Shown here: positions 44,243 through 53,228 of the stretch, in pieces
Numbering within the stretch: the first letter of the stretch is position 1
Layout: each line of letters opens with the position of its first letter
Program-made: the position numbers and the translations under genes
From: Pseudomonas coleopterorum
GTDB lineage: Bacteria > Pseudomonadota > Gammaproteobacteria > Pseudomonadales > Pseudomonadaceae
DNA length: 64,000 nt
Assembly (NCBI RefSeq): GCF_900105555.1
Contig: NZ_FNTZ01000001.1
Coordinates: 3,599,501-3,663,500, forward strand
Direction: 5' to 3'
The notes under the pieces: model-generated
Database searches by the model: none
The model's input: only the letters and a program-made list of their open reading frames with translations
Told to the model about the DNA's origin: nothing

Positions 44243-44416
44243 AAGGCTGATCAAGATACACAGCGTGCACGGGGCACACAAGCCACCGAAAGTCGCAGGC
44301 ACCTGCCCCCGCAGAGGCTGCCTGGCACGGGTTGCACCGGGTGCCACCGCCAATCGGTTGCACCCTGGGTCACAGCTGCCCAGGCACGGGCAGGTCGTAC
44401 CCATCGACCGCCTGGG

Positions 44417-47062
44417 TCAGCCGGTATTGCGCAACCCAGCGGCGATACCGGCCACGGTCACCAGCAACGCCTGTTCCAGAGGGCTGTCGAGTGCCGCTTC
44501 CCGCGTGCGCGAACGCGCCAGCAACTCAGCCTGCAGCAGGTGCAGCGGATCCAGATAGGTGTTGCGCAGACGGAAGAACTCCAGCGTCGTCGGGCTGTGG
44601 GCGAGCAGGTGGGTCTGGCCGGTCAATGCCAGTACCGCCGCGCAACAATGCGACAATAGGTCGCGCAGCTCCGCACCCAACGGCTGCAGGCCAGGCTCGA
44701 CCAGACGCAGGTCATACAACGCGGCAATTTCCGCATCGGCCTTGGCCAGCACCATTTCGAGCATGTCGATACGCGTGCGGAAGAACGGCCACTGCGCGCG
44801 CATCGAAGCCAGTCGTTCGCCTTCACCCTGTTTCAGCGCTGCGCCTAAAGCTGCTTCCCATCCCAACCAGGCGGGCAGCATCAGCCGTGTCTGGGTCCAG
44901 CCGAAGATCCACGGGATGGCCCGCAGGCTCTCGATCCCGCCCTGCCGACGCTTGGCCGGCCGGCTGCCCAAGGGCAACCGGCCCAGTTCCTGTTCGGGCG
45001 TGGCCTGGCGGAAGTACTCGACGAAGTGCGGATGCTCGCGCACCACCTGCCGGTACGCCTTGACGCCCTGCCCCGCCAGCTGGTCCATGACCGTGCGCCA
45101 GGCAGGCTCGGGCAAGGGCGGCGGCAGCAAGGTGGCTTCCAGCACCGCGGCTACATAGAGGTTGAGATTCTGCTCGGCGATGTCCGGCAGGCCAAATTTG
45201 AAACGGATCATTTCACCCTGCTCGGTGGTGCGGAAGCGCCCGGCCACCGAGCCCGGTGGCTGCGACAAGATGGCCGCATGGGCCGGACCGCCACCCCGGC
45301 CCACGGTGCCGCCGCGACCGTGGAACAGCAACAGCTCGACACCATGGGCCTGGCAGATATTCACCAGGGTTTCCTGCGCCCGGTACTGCGCCCAGGCGGC
45401 CGCCGTGGTCCCGGCGTCCTTGGCCGAATCGGAGTAGCCGATCATCACTTCCTGCGGGCCTTGCAGACGGCTGCGGTAGTCCGGCAACTGCAGCAGGCGT
45501 TCGAGCACCGGCCCGGCATTGTCGAGGTCGGCCAGGGTTTCGAACAGCGGCACCACGCGCATCGCTCGGCGTAGCCCGGACTCCTTGAGCAGAAGCTGCA
45601 CCGCGAGCACGTCGGAAGCGGCGCCGGCCATGGAAATCACGTAGGAGCCCAGCGATGCGGCCGGGGCTGCCGCCACTTCCCGGCACGTGGCCAGCACTTC
45701 GGCAGTGTCCTCGCTGGGTTCGAAACAGGTGGGCAGCAGCGGCCTGCGATTGGCCAGTTCGCGCACGAGGAATTCGATTCGCTCATCCTCGTCCCAGTCG
45801 TCATAGCGACCCAGTCCCAGGTATTCGGTGATCTCGCTCAGCGCACTGCGATGGCGGGTCGAATCCTGACGCACATCGAGGCGCACAAGGAACAGGCCAA
45901 AAGTCACGGCGCGGCGCAGGCAGTCGAGCAACGGCCCATCGGCGATCACGCCCATGCCGCACGCATGCAGCGAGTCGAAGCACAGCTGCAGCGGCTCGAT
46001 CAGTTCGCGATTGTCCTGCAGCACCTGGTCGTCGGCCGGCTGATCGCCCGGCAGTGATGCCTGAGCCCAGTTGCGCGTGGCGCGCAAGCGATCGCGCAAC
46101 TGCTTCAACACGGTGCGATAGGGTTCGCTGCTGTCGGGCGCCTGCGCCATGAGCGGCGCACTGGCCTGTTGCATGGACAGATCGGCGGCCAACTGATCGA
46201 CATCGCGCAGAAACAGATCGGCCGCCATCCAGCGGGCCAGCAACAGCACTTCGCGGGTGACCTTGGCCGTGACGTTCGGATTGCCATCGCGGTCGCCGCC
46301 CATCCACGAGGCGAAGCGGATCGGTGCCGCGCTCAACGGCAGACGTTGCCCGGTGGCGGCGTGCAACGCGGCGTCGACCCTGCGCAGATGACTGGGCACC
46401 GCCTGCCAGAGCGAGTTCTCGATGACCGCAAAGCCCCACTTGGCCTCATCCACCGGCGTCGGCCGGGTGCGGCGGATCTCCTCTGTATGCCACGCCTCGG
46501 CGATCAATCGCTGCAGTCGCTCACGCACTGCGTTGCGCTCGGCGCTGGTGAGGTCGCGGTGGTCGTGCAAGGCCAGTTGTGCGGCGATGGCGTCGTATTT
46601 CTGGATCAAGGTGCGACGCGCCACTTCAGTTGGATGTGCGGTCAACACCAGTTCGATATCCAGCGCCCCCAATTGCTGCGCCAGTGCTTCGGGACGATGA
46701 CCGGCAGCCGTGAGCCTTTCCAGCAACTCGCTTAGTGCGAGGTTTTCGAAGGGCTCGGGCTGGCCTTCGTCGCGGCGACGGATGAGCTGGTATTGTTCGC
46801 AGATATTGGCCAGGTTGAGAAACTGGTTGAACGCGCGGGCCACGGGCAGCAGTTCTTCCTCGCCGAGGTCGTCCAGGCTGGACCTCAGTTCGGCACTGAC
46901 CGCATCACCGGTCGGATCCCGTCGACGGTCCGCCTTGGCGCCACGACGAATGCGCTCGATCTTTTCCAGAAAGGCATCGCCGTACTGCTCACGAATGGTA
47001 TTGCCCAGCAATTCGCCGAGCAGGTGCACGTCTTCGCGCAGGCGCAGATCGATATCGGACAT
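44417..47062 (-). CDS. ppc: Phosphoenolpyruvate carboxylase
   Basis: An 881-residue enzyme that carboxylates phosphoenolpyruvate to oxaloacetate to refill the TCA cycle. The catalytic [14 protein letters not shown], the [14 protein letters not shown] active-site loop, the [11 protein letters not shown] and [14 protein letters not shown] motifs and the C-terminal LRNTG are all present. The start at 47062 is chosen because GGAG sits 7 bp upstream; an ATG two codons earlier (47068) lies too close to it. It is monocistronic and ends in a clear terminator. Confidence 0.97.
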   Translation of the reverse strand: MSDIDLRLREDVHLLGELLGNTIREQYGDAFLEKIERIRRGAKADRRRDPTGDAVSAELRSSLDDLGEEELLPVARAFNQFLNLANICEQYQLIRRRDEGQPEPFENLALSELLERLTAAGHRPEALAQQLGALDIELVLTAHPTEVARRTLIQKYDAIAAQLALHDHRDLTSAERNAVRERLQRLIAEAWHTEEIRRTRPTPVDEAKWGFAVIENSLWQAVPSHLRRVDAALHAATGQRLPLSAAPIRFASWMGGDRDGNPNVTAKVTREVLLLARWMAADLFLRDVDQLAADLSMQQASAPLMAQAPDSSEPYRTVLKQLRDRLRATRNWAQASLPGDQPADDQVLQDNRELIEPLQLCFDSLHACGMGVIADGPLLDCLRRAVTFGLFLVRLDVRQDSTRHRSALSEITEYLGLGRYDDWDEDERIEFLVRELANRRPLLPTCFEPSEDTAEVLATCREVAAAPAASLGSYVISMAGAASDVLAVQLLLKESGLRRAMRVVPLFETLADLDNAGPVLERLLQLPDYRSRLQGPQEVMIGYSDSAKDAGTTAAAWAQYRAQETLVNICQAHGVELLLFHGRGGTVGRGGGPAHAAILSQPPGSVAGRFRTTEQGEMIRFKFGLPDIAEQNLNLYVAAVLEATLLPPPLPEPAWRTVMDQLAGQGVKAYRQVVREHPHFVEYFRQATPEQELGRLPLGSRPAKRRQGGIESLRAIPWIFGWTQTRLMLPAWLGWEAALGAALKQGEGERLASMRAQWPFFRTRIDMLEMVLAKADAEIAALYDLRLVEPGLQPLGAELRDLLSHCCAAVLALTGQTHLLAHSPTTLEFFRLRNTYLDPLHLLQAELLARSRTREAALDSPLEQALLVTVAGIAAGLRNTG

Positions 47063-47270
47063 CGGCATTCTCCGTGGCTTGGAAACGGTTTGCCCGTCCA
47101 GCCAGCCCGGCGCGGCGTGTGATTGGATCGCCTGGGCCACTGAACAAGCACGGGAAAAATGGCTCTACAACTCATCTATGCAGCTGATCTGCAGTAGAGA
47201 GTGCCCCAGCCAAGCCGAGGCTGACAAGCGTGGTGGAGCGGGGCGTGAACAACCTGCGCGAGAGGTGTTT

Positions 47271-47615
47271 ATGAAGATTCACGAGCTGGCCGAGCATTGG
47301 GAACAGAACGCCAAGGGTCGCCTGACCGACACCGGTATCAACATTCACCTGGACATGGAGTCGGCAGCGCGCCTGGCGGCGCTGACCCAGATGTACCCCA
47401 AGCACCACGCTCAGGAACTGCTCGGCGAGCTGATCGGGGCGGCACTCGAAGAGCTCGAGGGCAGCTTTCCCTACGTCAAGGGGACCAAGGTCATCGCCAC
47501 CGACGAGGAAGGCGATCCTCTGTATGAAGACATCGGCCCGACGCCACGCTTTCTGGCGCTGTCACGTGAACACCTGCAGCGTCTGAAAAACGCTGTGGAC
47601 GACAGCGCACATTGA
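47271..47615 (+). CDS. Conserved small protein, annotated as pilin-assembly-type protein in pseudomonads
   Basis: A 114-residue cytoplasmic protein without signal sequence. MKIHELAEHWEQNAKGRLT, LDMESAARLAALTQMYP and FPYVKGTKVIATDEEGDPLYEDIGPT are visible blocks. Genes of this type next to ppc are labelled pilin assembly protein in some genomes, but nothing in the sequence proves it. It has an AGAGG site 7 bp upstream and is divergent from ppc. Confidence 0.75.
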   Translation: MKIHELAEHWEQNAKGRLTDTGINIHLDMESAARLAALTQMYPKHHAQELLGELIGAALEELEGSFPYVKGTKVIATDEEGDPLYEDIGPTPRFLALSREHLQRLKNAVDDSAH

Positions 47616-47685
47616 CTGTGGATCGAGGAGTTTGCGAAAACTCCTACATGCAGAATCCACCCCGTCAGATGGCCTGAAAAAAACC

Positions 47686-47713
47686 TTGATATTTCAGGTT
47701 AAAATAATACAAA
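47686..47713 (+). promoter_or_regulatory. Sigma-70-like promoter upstream of the first DUF4398/OmpA pair
   Basis: TTGATA (47686-47691) and TACAAA (47708-47713) are separated by 16 bp in an AT-rich stretch that stands out from its GC-rich surroundings, 160 bp upstream of the DUF4398 gene. Matches are 5/6 and 5/6 to the consensus. Confidence 0.5.
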
Positions 47714-47872
47714 TCAATAGGATAGTGCTCAAAAGCGATTGTAGACTCGGGCAAAGAAGAGCCAGGACATGGCCATCGATCTGTCCGCAGTTCGCCGCGG
47801 CAACTGGCCCGAGTCGGCGTGCCGCGCAAAGCGGACGAAGCAATCAATCGCTGTTCAATGGAGCACTATCGC

Positions 47873-48262
47873 GTGAATACATCCAGCGTACGGTCGTCTT
47901 ACGGCCCTTTGAAAACAGCCCTCTTGAGCCTTGCCGCGGGTGCCGTCCTGACAGGCTGCGCCGGTGTAGCGCCGGTCGAGCAATACGCTGTCACCCAATC
48001 GGCGGTCAATGCTGCGGTCAGCGCCGGCGGTACCGAGTTCGCCGCCGTCGAAATGAAGTCCGCCCAGGACAAACTCAAGAGCGCCGAACTGGCCTTGCAC
48101 GGCAAACACTACGAGCAGGCACGCCGCTTGGCCGAGCAGGCCGAATGGGACGCCCGGGTTGCCGAGCGCAAGGCTCAGGCCGCCAAGGCCCGCCGCGCCG
48201 TCGAAGACGCCCGTCAAGGCGTTCAGGATCTGCGCGAGGAAGGTCTGCGCGCCGCTTCCTGA
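47873..48262 (+). CDS. DUF4398 lipoprotein, copy 1
   Basis: A 129-residue predicted outer-membrane lipoprotein with lipobox LTGC (Cys29). The mature part begins with a conserved EQYAVTQSAVNAAVSAGGTE stretch and continues as a charged helix (KLKSAELALHGKHYEQAR, LAEQAEWDARVAERKAQ). The start is set at a GTG (47873), because the upstream in-frame ATG (47858) is itself part of the ribosome binding site (ATGGAG) that is repeated in the paralogue at 51004. It forms an operon with the OmpA-type gene 41 bp downstream. Close paralogue: copy 2. Confidence 0.85.
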   Translation: MNTSSVRSSYGPLKTALLSLAAGAVLTGCAGVAPVEQYAVTQSAVNAAVSAGGTEFAAVEMKSAQDKLKSAELALHGKHYEQARRLAEQAEWDARVAERKAQAAKARRAVEDARQGVQDLREEGLRAAS

Positions 48263-48303
48263 CCCCGACCCCGCGTTTCTTTTTCTAGATTCAGGAAATC
48301 ACC

Positions 48304-49116
48304 GTGAACACTCAATTCAAGTTCCCCGCCCTGTCGGCGCTGGTCGTGCTGCTGGCTGCCTGTTCCAAAACCCCCAACCCGCAACTGGTGCAGGCCCAGG
48401 CCAGCTTCGCCGACCTGCAAGGCAATCCCAAATCGGTCCAGTTGGCCGCGCTGGAAACCAAGGATGCGGCCCAGTGGCTGGAGCGCGCCGAAAAGGCTGC
48501 GCGTGCGAGCGAGGCCGATGATCAGGTGGATCACCTGGCTTATCTGGCCCGTCAGCGTATCGAGTTGGCCCGGCAGACCATCGAACTGCGTACGGCCGAA
48601 CAGGCGATCCAAGGTGTCGCCGCATTGCGTGCCCAGGCCCGCCTGGAAGCACGCGATGCGCAGATCAAGAAGCTCCAGGAAAGCCTCAACGCCAAACAAC
48701 CTGCGGCTGAAGCGATGGCCGTGCAGCAAACCGAACGCGGCAGCCTGGTGACCTTCGGTGACGTGCTGTTCGAAACCGGCCAGGCCGAACTGCGCCCTGG
48801 CGCCTACGACAACATCGCCCGTCTGGCGCAATTTCTGCGCGACAACCCGGCCCGCAAGGTAATCGTCGAGGGACACACCGACAGCACCGGTTCTGCATCC
48901 TTCAATCAGACCCTCTCGCAGCGCCGCGCCAATGCCGTTCTGGTTCAGCTGGTACGCGCAGGTGTGAGCCCGGAACGCATCGTCGCGCAAGGCCTGGGCA
49001 TGTCTTATCCGGTGGCCAGTAACGGCGACGCTTCGGGTCGTGCCCAGAACCGTCGGGTCGAAGTGACCATTTCCAATGACAACCAGCCGGTCAGGTCGCG
49101 CGCGTCGATGCGTTGA
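48304..49116 (+). CDS. OmpA-family lipoprotein, copy 1 (LptF paralogue)
   Basis: A 270-residue lipoprotein with lipobox LLAAC (Cys20), an N-terminal helical DUF4398-like part (LETKDAAQWLERAEKAAR, RDAQIKKLQESLNAK) and a C-terminal OmpA domain that binds peptidoglycan (VTFGDVLFETGQAEL, VEGHTDSTGSASFNQTLSQRRA, GRAQNRRVEVTI). It starts with GTG after AGGA. It closely resembles copy 2 at 51444 but has eight extra residues near 136-143 (linker PAAEAMAV). The two pairs flank a chemoreceptor gene. Confidence 0.88.
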   Translation: MNTQFKFPALSALVVLLAACSKTPNPQLVQAQASFADLQGNPKSVQLAALETKDAAQWLERAEKAARASEADDQVDHLAYLARQRIELARQTIELRTAEQAIQGVAALRAQARLEARDAQIKKLQESLNAKQPAAEAMAVQQTERGSLVTFGDVLFETGQAELRPGAYDNIARLAQFLRDNPARKVIVEGHTDSTGSASFNQTLSQRRANAVLVQLVRAGVSPERIVAQGLGMSYPVASNGDASGRAQNRRVEVTISNDNQPVRSRASMR

Positions 49117-49146
49117 TTTTCGAACCCTGGAAAAAGAAACCAGAAT

Positions 49147-49172
49147 AAACCCGGCCGGCGCGCCGGGTTTTT
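49147..49172 (+). terminator. Rho-independent terminator after the first OmpA gene
   Basis: The stem AAACCCGGC/GCCGGGTTT (49147-49155, 49162-49170) with a 6-bp loop is followed by TTT TT. It lies 31 bp after the OmpA copy 1 stop. Confidence 0.85.
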
Positions 49173-49273
49173 GCGCTTAATCGTTTCAACCTACCGCTGG
49201 GAGGTTGCGGCCTTAAGTAACCATGGAGGCTGTCGATAGTTTTACATGCCCTTCCCTTCTCGAGGCCTGTGCC

Positions 49274-50599
49274 ATGTTCTTCTTCAAACGCCTGAAAAAC
49301 GAAATGGCCGCCCTGCGTGAGGAGGTGGCGATCGTGCGACAGATCCGCCAAGGCCTGGACGAGGAAACCATCCACCTCAGGCTCGACCCCCAGGGATGCA
49401 TTCTGGGGGTGAACGCCAACTTCGAGGCCGTGCTTCAGTATCGCAACGACGAGCTGGTGGGCAAACCTCTGGAAAGCCTGGTTGCCGAGCATGTGCAGAA
49501 GGACAAGCACCACGAACGCGTGCGTACCGCCATACGCCAGGGAGAACACTTCTGCGGGGCCTGGCGGCTGTTGCGCAAGGACGGCGGCGAGACCTGGCTG
49601 CGCGTCATCATGCACCCCGTGCATTCCACCGATGGCAGGCTGGTCAAGTTCTCGTGCTATGCCAGCGACCTGACCAACACCATCGAAACCTCTCGGGCAC
49701 ACGAGAACTTCATCCAGGCGCTGTTGCGCTCCACCGCGGTCATCGAGTTCGACCTCGACGGCCATGTGCTGACCGCCAACGACCTGTTTCTGCAGGCGAT
49801 GGGCTACGGCCTGGAGCAGATCAAGGGCAAGCATCACCGCATGTTCTGCAGCGGCGAAATCGCGAATTCGCGGGATTATCAAGCGTTCTGGGAGCGTCTG
49901 CGTCGCGGGGAGTTCGTCGCCGAGCGCTTCGAGCGTGTAGATAGCCATGGTCGCACGGTGTGGCTCGAGGCTTCCTACAACCCGGTTCGCGATGGCAACG
50001 CCAATGTCTACAAGGTCGTGAAGGTCGCGACCGTCATCACCGAGATGGTGGAACGCGAGATCGCCATCGCCGAAGCCGCCACGGTGGCGTACGACACGTC
50101 GGTGCGCACCGATGAAACGGCCCTGCGCGGAGCCGAAGTCGTGCGAGACACGGTCAAGGTGATGACGGACCTCGCCCATCACATGCAAAGTGCGGCCGAA
50201 GGCATCGAGGCGCTGGACGAGCAGAGCCAGGTGATTTCCAACATCATCAAGACCATCAGCGGTATCGCCGCACAAACCAATCTGCTGGCGCTGAACGCCG
50301 CCATCGAGGCCGCACGCGCGGGTGAACAGGGCCGTGGTTTTGCAGTGGTGGCCGATGAGGTTCGCCAGCTGGCTTCACGAACGACGCAAGCCACCGCCGA
50401 GATCGAGGGCGTCGTCAGGCAGAACCAGAAGCTTGCCACCGACGCGGTGGAAACCATCGGCGCCGGCAGGCACAAAGCCGAATCCGGCCTGCAACTGGCC
50501 AATCAGGCAGGTACCGTCATTACCGAGATTCAGGACGGCGCGAAGCGCGTGGTAGGTGCGGTGGCAAGCTTTACAACGCAGCTGGCCACCGAGTCCTAG
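49274..50599 (+). CDS. Soluble PAS-containing methyl-accepting chemotaxis protein (BdlA/Aer-like)
   Basis: A 441-residue cytoplasmic chemoreceptor without membrane segments. Two PAS domains (about 25-145 and 150-265) carry [16 protein letters not shown] and [15 protein letters not shown]. The signalling part includes the highly conserved hairpin tip [20 protein letters not shown] and [17 protein letters not shown]. This layout is shared with BdlA, the biofilm-dispersion receptor of P. aeruginosa, and Aer-type redox sensors. The ATG at 49274 is preferred over 49223, which has no ribosome binding site. It lies between two paralogous lipoprotein/OmpA pairs. Confidence 0.88.
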   Translation: MFFFKRLKNEMAALREEVAIVRQIRQGLDEETIHLRLDPQGCILGVNANFEAVLQYRNDELVGKPLESLVAEHVQKDKHHERVRTAIRQGEHFCGAWRLLRKDGGETWLRVIMHPVHSTDGRLVKFSCYASDLTNTIETSRAHENFIQALLRSTAVIEFDLDGHVLTANDLFLQAMGYGLEQIKGKHHRMFCSGEIANSRDYQAFWERLRRGEFVAERFERVDSHGRTVWLEASYNPVRDGNANVYKVVKVATVITEMVEREIAIAEAATVAYDTSVRTDETALRGAEVVRDTVKVMTDLAHHMQSAAEGIEALDEQSQVISNIIKTISGIAAQTNLLALNAAIEAARAGEQGRGFAVVADEVRQLASRTTQATAEIEGVVRQNQKLATDAVETIGAGRHKAESGLQLANQAGTVITEIQDGAKRVVGAVASFTTQLATES

Positions 50600-50738
50600 G
50601 GTCTGTGTGAAAAGTCCTGAGACGAAGGTCAGGCAAGGCGAAGACAGCCGAGGAAGCGGAGTTTACGGGTGGTAAATGAGCATTCCGAGGCTGTGCACAA
50701 CGCAGCATCACCGAGTATCAAGGCTTTTCACACAGAGC
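50600..50738. mobile_element. MITE-like element
   Basis: About 135 bp bounded by CTGTGTGAAAAG (50603-50614) and its exact complement CTTTTCACACAG (50724-50735). The interior contains AAGCGGAGTTTACGGGTGGT-AAATGAGCATTCCGAGG, which I associate with a short repeat common in pseudomonads. It has no coding capacity. It starts directly after the stop codon of the chemoreceptor gene. Confidence 0.6.
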
Positions 50739-51003
50739 TTGGCGTTCAATTCATCACCAGTCGCTACCTGATGCGCCTTGTCGGATCGCCGACCGGCGCA
50801 TCTACGTGACAAACCAGCGGCGTCAGAAAAAACTCGCCCATTCGGACAAATTTCTGAACTATTCAAAATTGCCTTGTGTCCCAACGTTTAACCATTACAG
50901 CCAGCGGCGTGTGCTAGTCGCCGGGCTTTATCCAGGCGCGTGAAACGTTCGACTGTCATGGATTTTGATGTTTTTCAGGAGCTATCCAATGGAGTTGAAA
51001 GCC
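50739..51003 (+). promoter_or_regulatory. Promoter region of the second DUF4398/OmpA pair, AlgU-like element
   Basis: A gene-free 265 bp after the MITE. GAACTA (50856-50861) and TCCCAA (50879-50884), 17 bp apart, resemble the AlgU (sigma-22) promoter GAACTT-N16/17-TCTGA; the lptF gene of P. aeruginosa is known to be AlgU-dependent. Apart from this and GGAG at the end (the ribosome binding site at 50991), I see nothing in this stretch. Confidence 0.5.
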
Positions 51004-51402
51004 ATGAATACCCGTACTGCCAAAACCTCGTCCAACCCTCTGCGCGGGCTGAAACTGGCTGCCCTCGCACTGGGCACTACCTTCGTCCTGGCTGGCTGCG
51101 CCGGCAAGCCTCCAACCGAGCAGTACGCCGTGACTCAATCGGCCGTGAACAGCGCGGTGAGCGCTGGCGGTACCGAATACGCCGCTGTGGAAATGAAGGC
51201 TGCGCAGGACAAGTTCAAGCAGGCTGAAATCGCCATGCACGACAAGAACTACGAGAAAGCCAAGGTCCTCGCCGAACAGGCCGAGTGGGACGCACGTCTG
51301 GCCGAGCGCAAGGCGCAGGCTGGCAAAGCGGCCAAGGCCGTACAAGACGCCAAGCAGGGTGTCCAGGACCTGCGTGAAGAAAGCATGCGCAGCGCTCAGT
51401 AA
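51004..51402 (+). CDS. DUF4398 lipoprotein, copy 2
   Basis: A 132-residue predicted lipoprotein (lipobox LAGC, Cys32), very similar to copy 1 at 47873: EQYAVTQSAVNSAVSAGGTE, AAVEMKAAQDKFKQAE and LAEQAEWDARLAERKAQ are shared or nearly so. The ATG at 51004 is chosen over upstream ATGs (50965, 50989): ATGGAG at 50989 is the ribosome binding site, in the same position as in copy 1. The sequence has more GCT, GTT and CGT codons than its neighbours, which suggests strong expression. It is cotranscribed with the OmpA gene 41 bp later. Confidence 0.88.
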   Translation: MNTRTAKTSSNPLRGLKLAALALGTTFVLAGCAGKPPTEQYAVTQSAVNSAVSAGGTEYAAVEMKAAQDKFKQAEIAMHDKNYEKAKVLAEQAEWDARLAERKAQAGKAAKAVQDAKQGVQDLREESMRSAQ

Positions 51403-51443
51403 GCTGCCCATCGCGACTTGAACTCGAATAAAGGATGAAGACT

Positions 51444-52226
51444 ATGCGTAAACAATTGATGGTTCCTGCCCTGTTGGCTCTCAGCGTTGGCCTGGCAGCT
51501 TGCTCCACCCCGCCTAACCCGAACCTGGAACAGGCGCGGACCAATTTCTCTTCCTTGCAGACCAACCCCAAGTCGGTACAGCTGGCTGCGCTGGAAACCA
51601 AAGACGCTTCGGAATGGCTGGACAAGGCTGACAAGGCCTACCGCGACGACGCCGACCGCGCCAAAGTCGACCAACTGGCCTACCTGACCAACCAGCGCGT
51701 TGAAGTGGCCAAGCAGACCATCGCTCTGCGCAGCGCCGAGGAAACCCTCAAAGGTGCTGCTGCCCAGCGTGCTCAGGCTCGCCTGGATGCCCGCGACGCT
51801 CAGATCAAGAAGCTTCAGGACAGCCTGAACGCCAAGCAGACTGACCGCGGTACCCTGGTGACCTTCGGTGACGTGCTGTTCGATCTGAACAAGGCTGAGC
51901 TGAAGTCGTCCGCGTTCCCCAACATCGCCAAGCTGGCCCAGTTCCTTCAGGAAAACGCTGATCGCAAGGTCATCGTTGAAGGCTACACCGACAGCACTGG
52001 TTCGGCTGCCTACAACCAGAGCCTGTCCGAGCGCCGCGCCAACTCCGTGATGGCCGCCCTGGTCCGCGCCGGCGTCGAGCCTTCGCGCATCGTCGCTCAA
52101 GGCTATGGCAAGGAATACCCAGTTGCCGACAACACCAGCAACTCGGGCCGCGCCCAGAACCGTCGTGTGGAAGTGACCATTTCCAACGACAACCAGCCAG
52201 TGGCCCCGCGCTCGTCCATGCGTTGA
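51444..52226 (+). CDS. lptF: OmpA-family lipoprotein LptF, copy 2
   Basis: A 260-residue lipoprotein with lipobox GLAAC (Cys20), an N-terminal coiled, Lys/Ala-rich part (ALETKDASEWLDKADKAYRD, DARDAQIKKLQDSLNAKQ) and the C-terminal OmpA domain (VTFGDVLFDLNKAEL, VEGYTDSTGSAAYNQSLSERRA, GRAQNRRVEVTI). In P. aeruginosa LptF supports survival under stress. The ATG at 51444 has AAGGA 8 bp upstream and is preferred to the in-frame ATG at 51435 that overlaps it. Copy 2 has the more biased codons and its own AlgU-like promoter region. Confidence 0.92.
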   Translation: MRKQLMVPALLALSVGLAACSTPPNPNLEQARTNFSSLQTNPKSVQLAALETKDASEWLDKADKAYRDDADRAKVDQLAYLTNQRVEVAKQTIALRSAEETLKGAAAQRAQARLDARDAQIKKLQDSLNAKQTDRGTLVTFGDVLFDLNKAELKSSAFPNIAKLAQFLQENADRKVIVEGYTDSTGSAAYNQSLSERRANSVMAALVRAGVEPSRIVAQGYGKEYPVADNTSNSGRAQNRRVEVTISNDNQPVAPRSSMR

Positions 52227-52242
52227 TCCACCCGCTGTAAAT

Positions 52243-52275
52243 AAACGCCCCGGTGAGTGATCACCGGGGCGTTTT
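52243..52275. terminator. Bidirectional rho-independent terminator
   Basis: 14-bp perfect arms AAACGCCCCGGTGA/TCACCGGGGCGTTT with a 4-bp loop and T-runs on both sides serve lptF and the convergent hydrolase gene, whose stop overlaps the 3' end of the T-run. Confidence 0.92.
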
Positions 52276-53228
52276 CATTTGTGCGCTGCGGGCGTGGGTT
52301 CGGCAGGCGTGGGATAGTTGGGTATCTCGCCAAGACGGCGAAGGCCGTTGAAATGCTGCGGGTCGTCAAGGTAGCGCAGCATGACCTGACGCCAGGTGGG
52401 GTCGGCGAAGGTTTGCACATGGCCGCCGCGGGTCAGTTGCAATACCCTTGGCAATGGCGCCTGTCGGTACAGTTGCAGCGCGTTGTCCAGCGGCACGATC
52501 GGATCGTCGATGCTCTGGAAGAGCAGCATGGGCGTGCCTTTCAGTTGTTCGATGGAGGCGATGGCACTGTCGCCGTCGGGCACCCACCAGGACAACGGCA
52601 CCTGCAACGGCCAGGTCACCCAGGAAGTGCTCAAGGCATAACGACCCACAGCCCTGTAGCTGGCGGGCACGCCGTCCAGGACGAGCGCCTTGAGGCGCTG
52701 ACGCTGCTGCGGATGCTCGGCCAGGTAGTGCACGGCCATCGCTCCACCCAGGCTTTGCCCAAGCAGCACCAACGGCTTGTCGCGTACCTGCGTACGCGCC
52801 TGCAGCCAGGCAAAGGCGCTGTCGATGTCCTGATAGATCTGTGGCAGCCGCGGCGAGCCCTCGGACAATCCATAGCCGCGGTAGTCGAGCATCAGCACCT
52901 GATAGCCCTGCTCGGGCAGCCACCAACTGCCGCCCAGGTGCCAAGCCAGGTTGCCGCCGTTGCCATGCAAATGCAGCACCGTGCCCTTGACCTCGACACC
53001 GGGCTTGGCCGGCAACCACCAGCCGTGCAGACGCGTACCATCGGCAGCTGTCAGCGTAACGTCTTCGTAGGCCAGGCCCGCCTTGGCAGGCGTGAACGGC
53101 AGTCCCGGCTCCGGGTAGAACAGCAGCGAACTGCAGCCCGCCAGGCTGACCGTCACTGCCAGCGCCAGGGCAGTACGCCAACGGCGCTGCGACCGCCGCT
53201 CAGAGGATATTGGAGTAATCGGCTTCAA
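52275..53228 (-). CDS. Alpha/beta hydrolase lipoprotein
   Basis: A 317-residue predicted lipoprotein (lipobox LAGC, Cys32) of the alpha/beta-hydrolase fold with the nucleophile elbow GQSLGGAM, preceded by VLLLDYRGYGLSEGSP and HLHGNGGNLAWHLGG, the oxyanion-side region. The catalytic histidine may be in TRGGHVQTF. No ATG precedes the signal sequence; the frame starts at a TTG (53228) that overlaps the end of the upstream gene by 29 bp, so the start is uncertain. It lies in an operon with the QEGLA protein. The substrate is unknown. Confidence 0.8.
   Translation of the reverse strand: MKPITPISSERRSQRRWRTALALAVTVSLAGCSSLLFYPEPGLPFTPAKAGLAYEDVTLTAADGTRLHGWWLPAKPGVEVKGTVLHLHGNGGNLAWHLGGSWWLPEQGYQVLMLDYRGYGLSEGSPRLPQIYQDIDSAFAWLQARTQVRDKPLVLLGQSLGGAMAVHYLAEHPQQRQRLKALVLDGVPASYRAVGRYALSTSWVTWPLQVPLSWWVPDGDSAIASIEQLKGTPMLLFQSIDDPIVPLDNALQLYRQAPLPRVLQLTRGGHVQTFADPTWRQVMLRYLDDPQHFNGLRRLGEIPNYPTPAEPTPAAHK

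Noticed and set aside
44330..44364. Direct repeat GGTTGCACC at 44330 and 44356 in the ppc-adk gap
   Set aside because: Only 9 bp at a 26-bp spacing, in the transcribed 3' region of ppc; too short to support a function.
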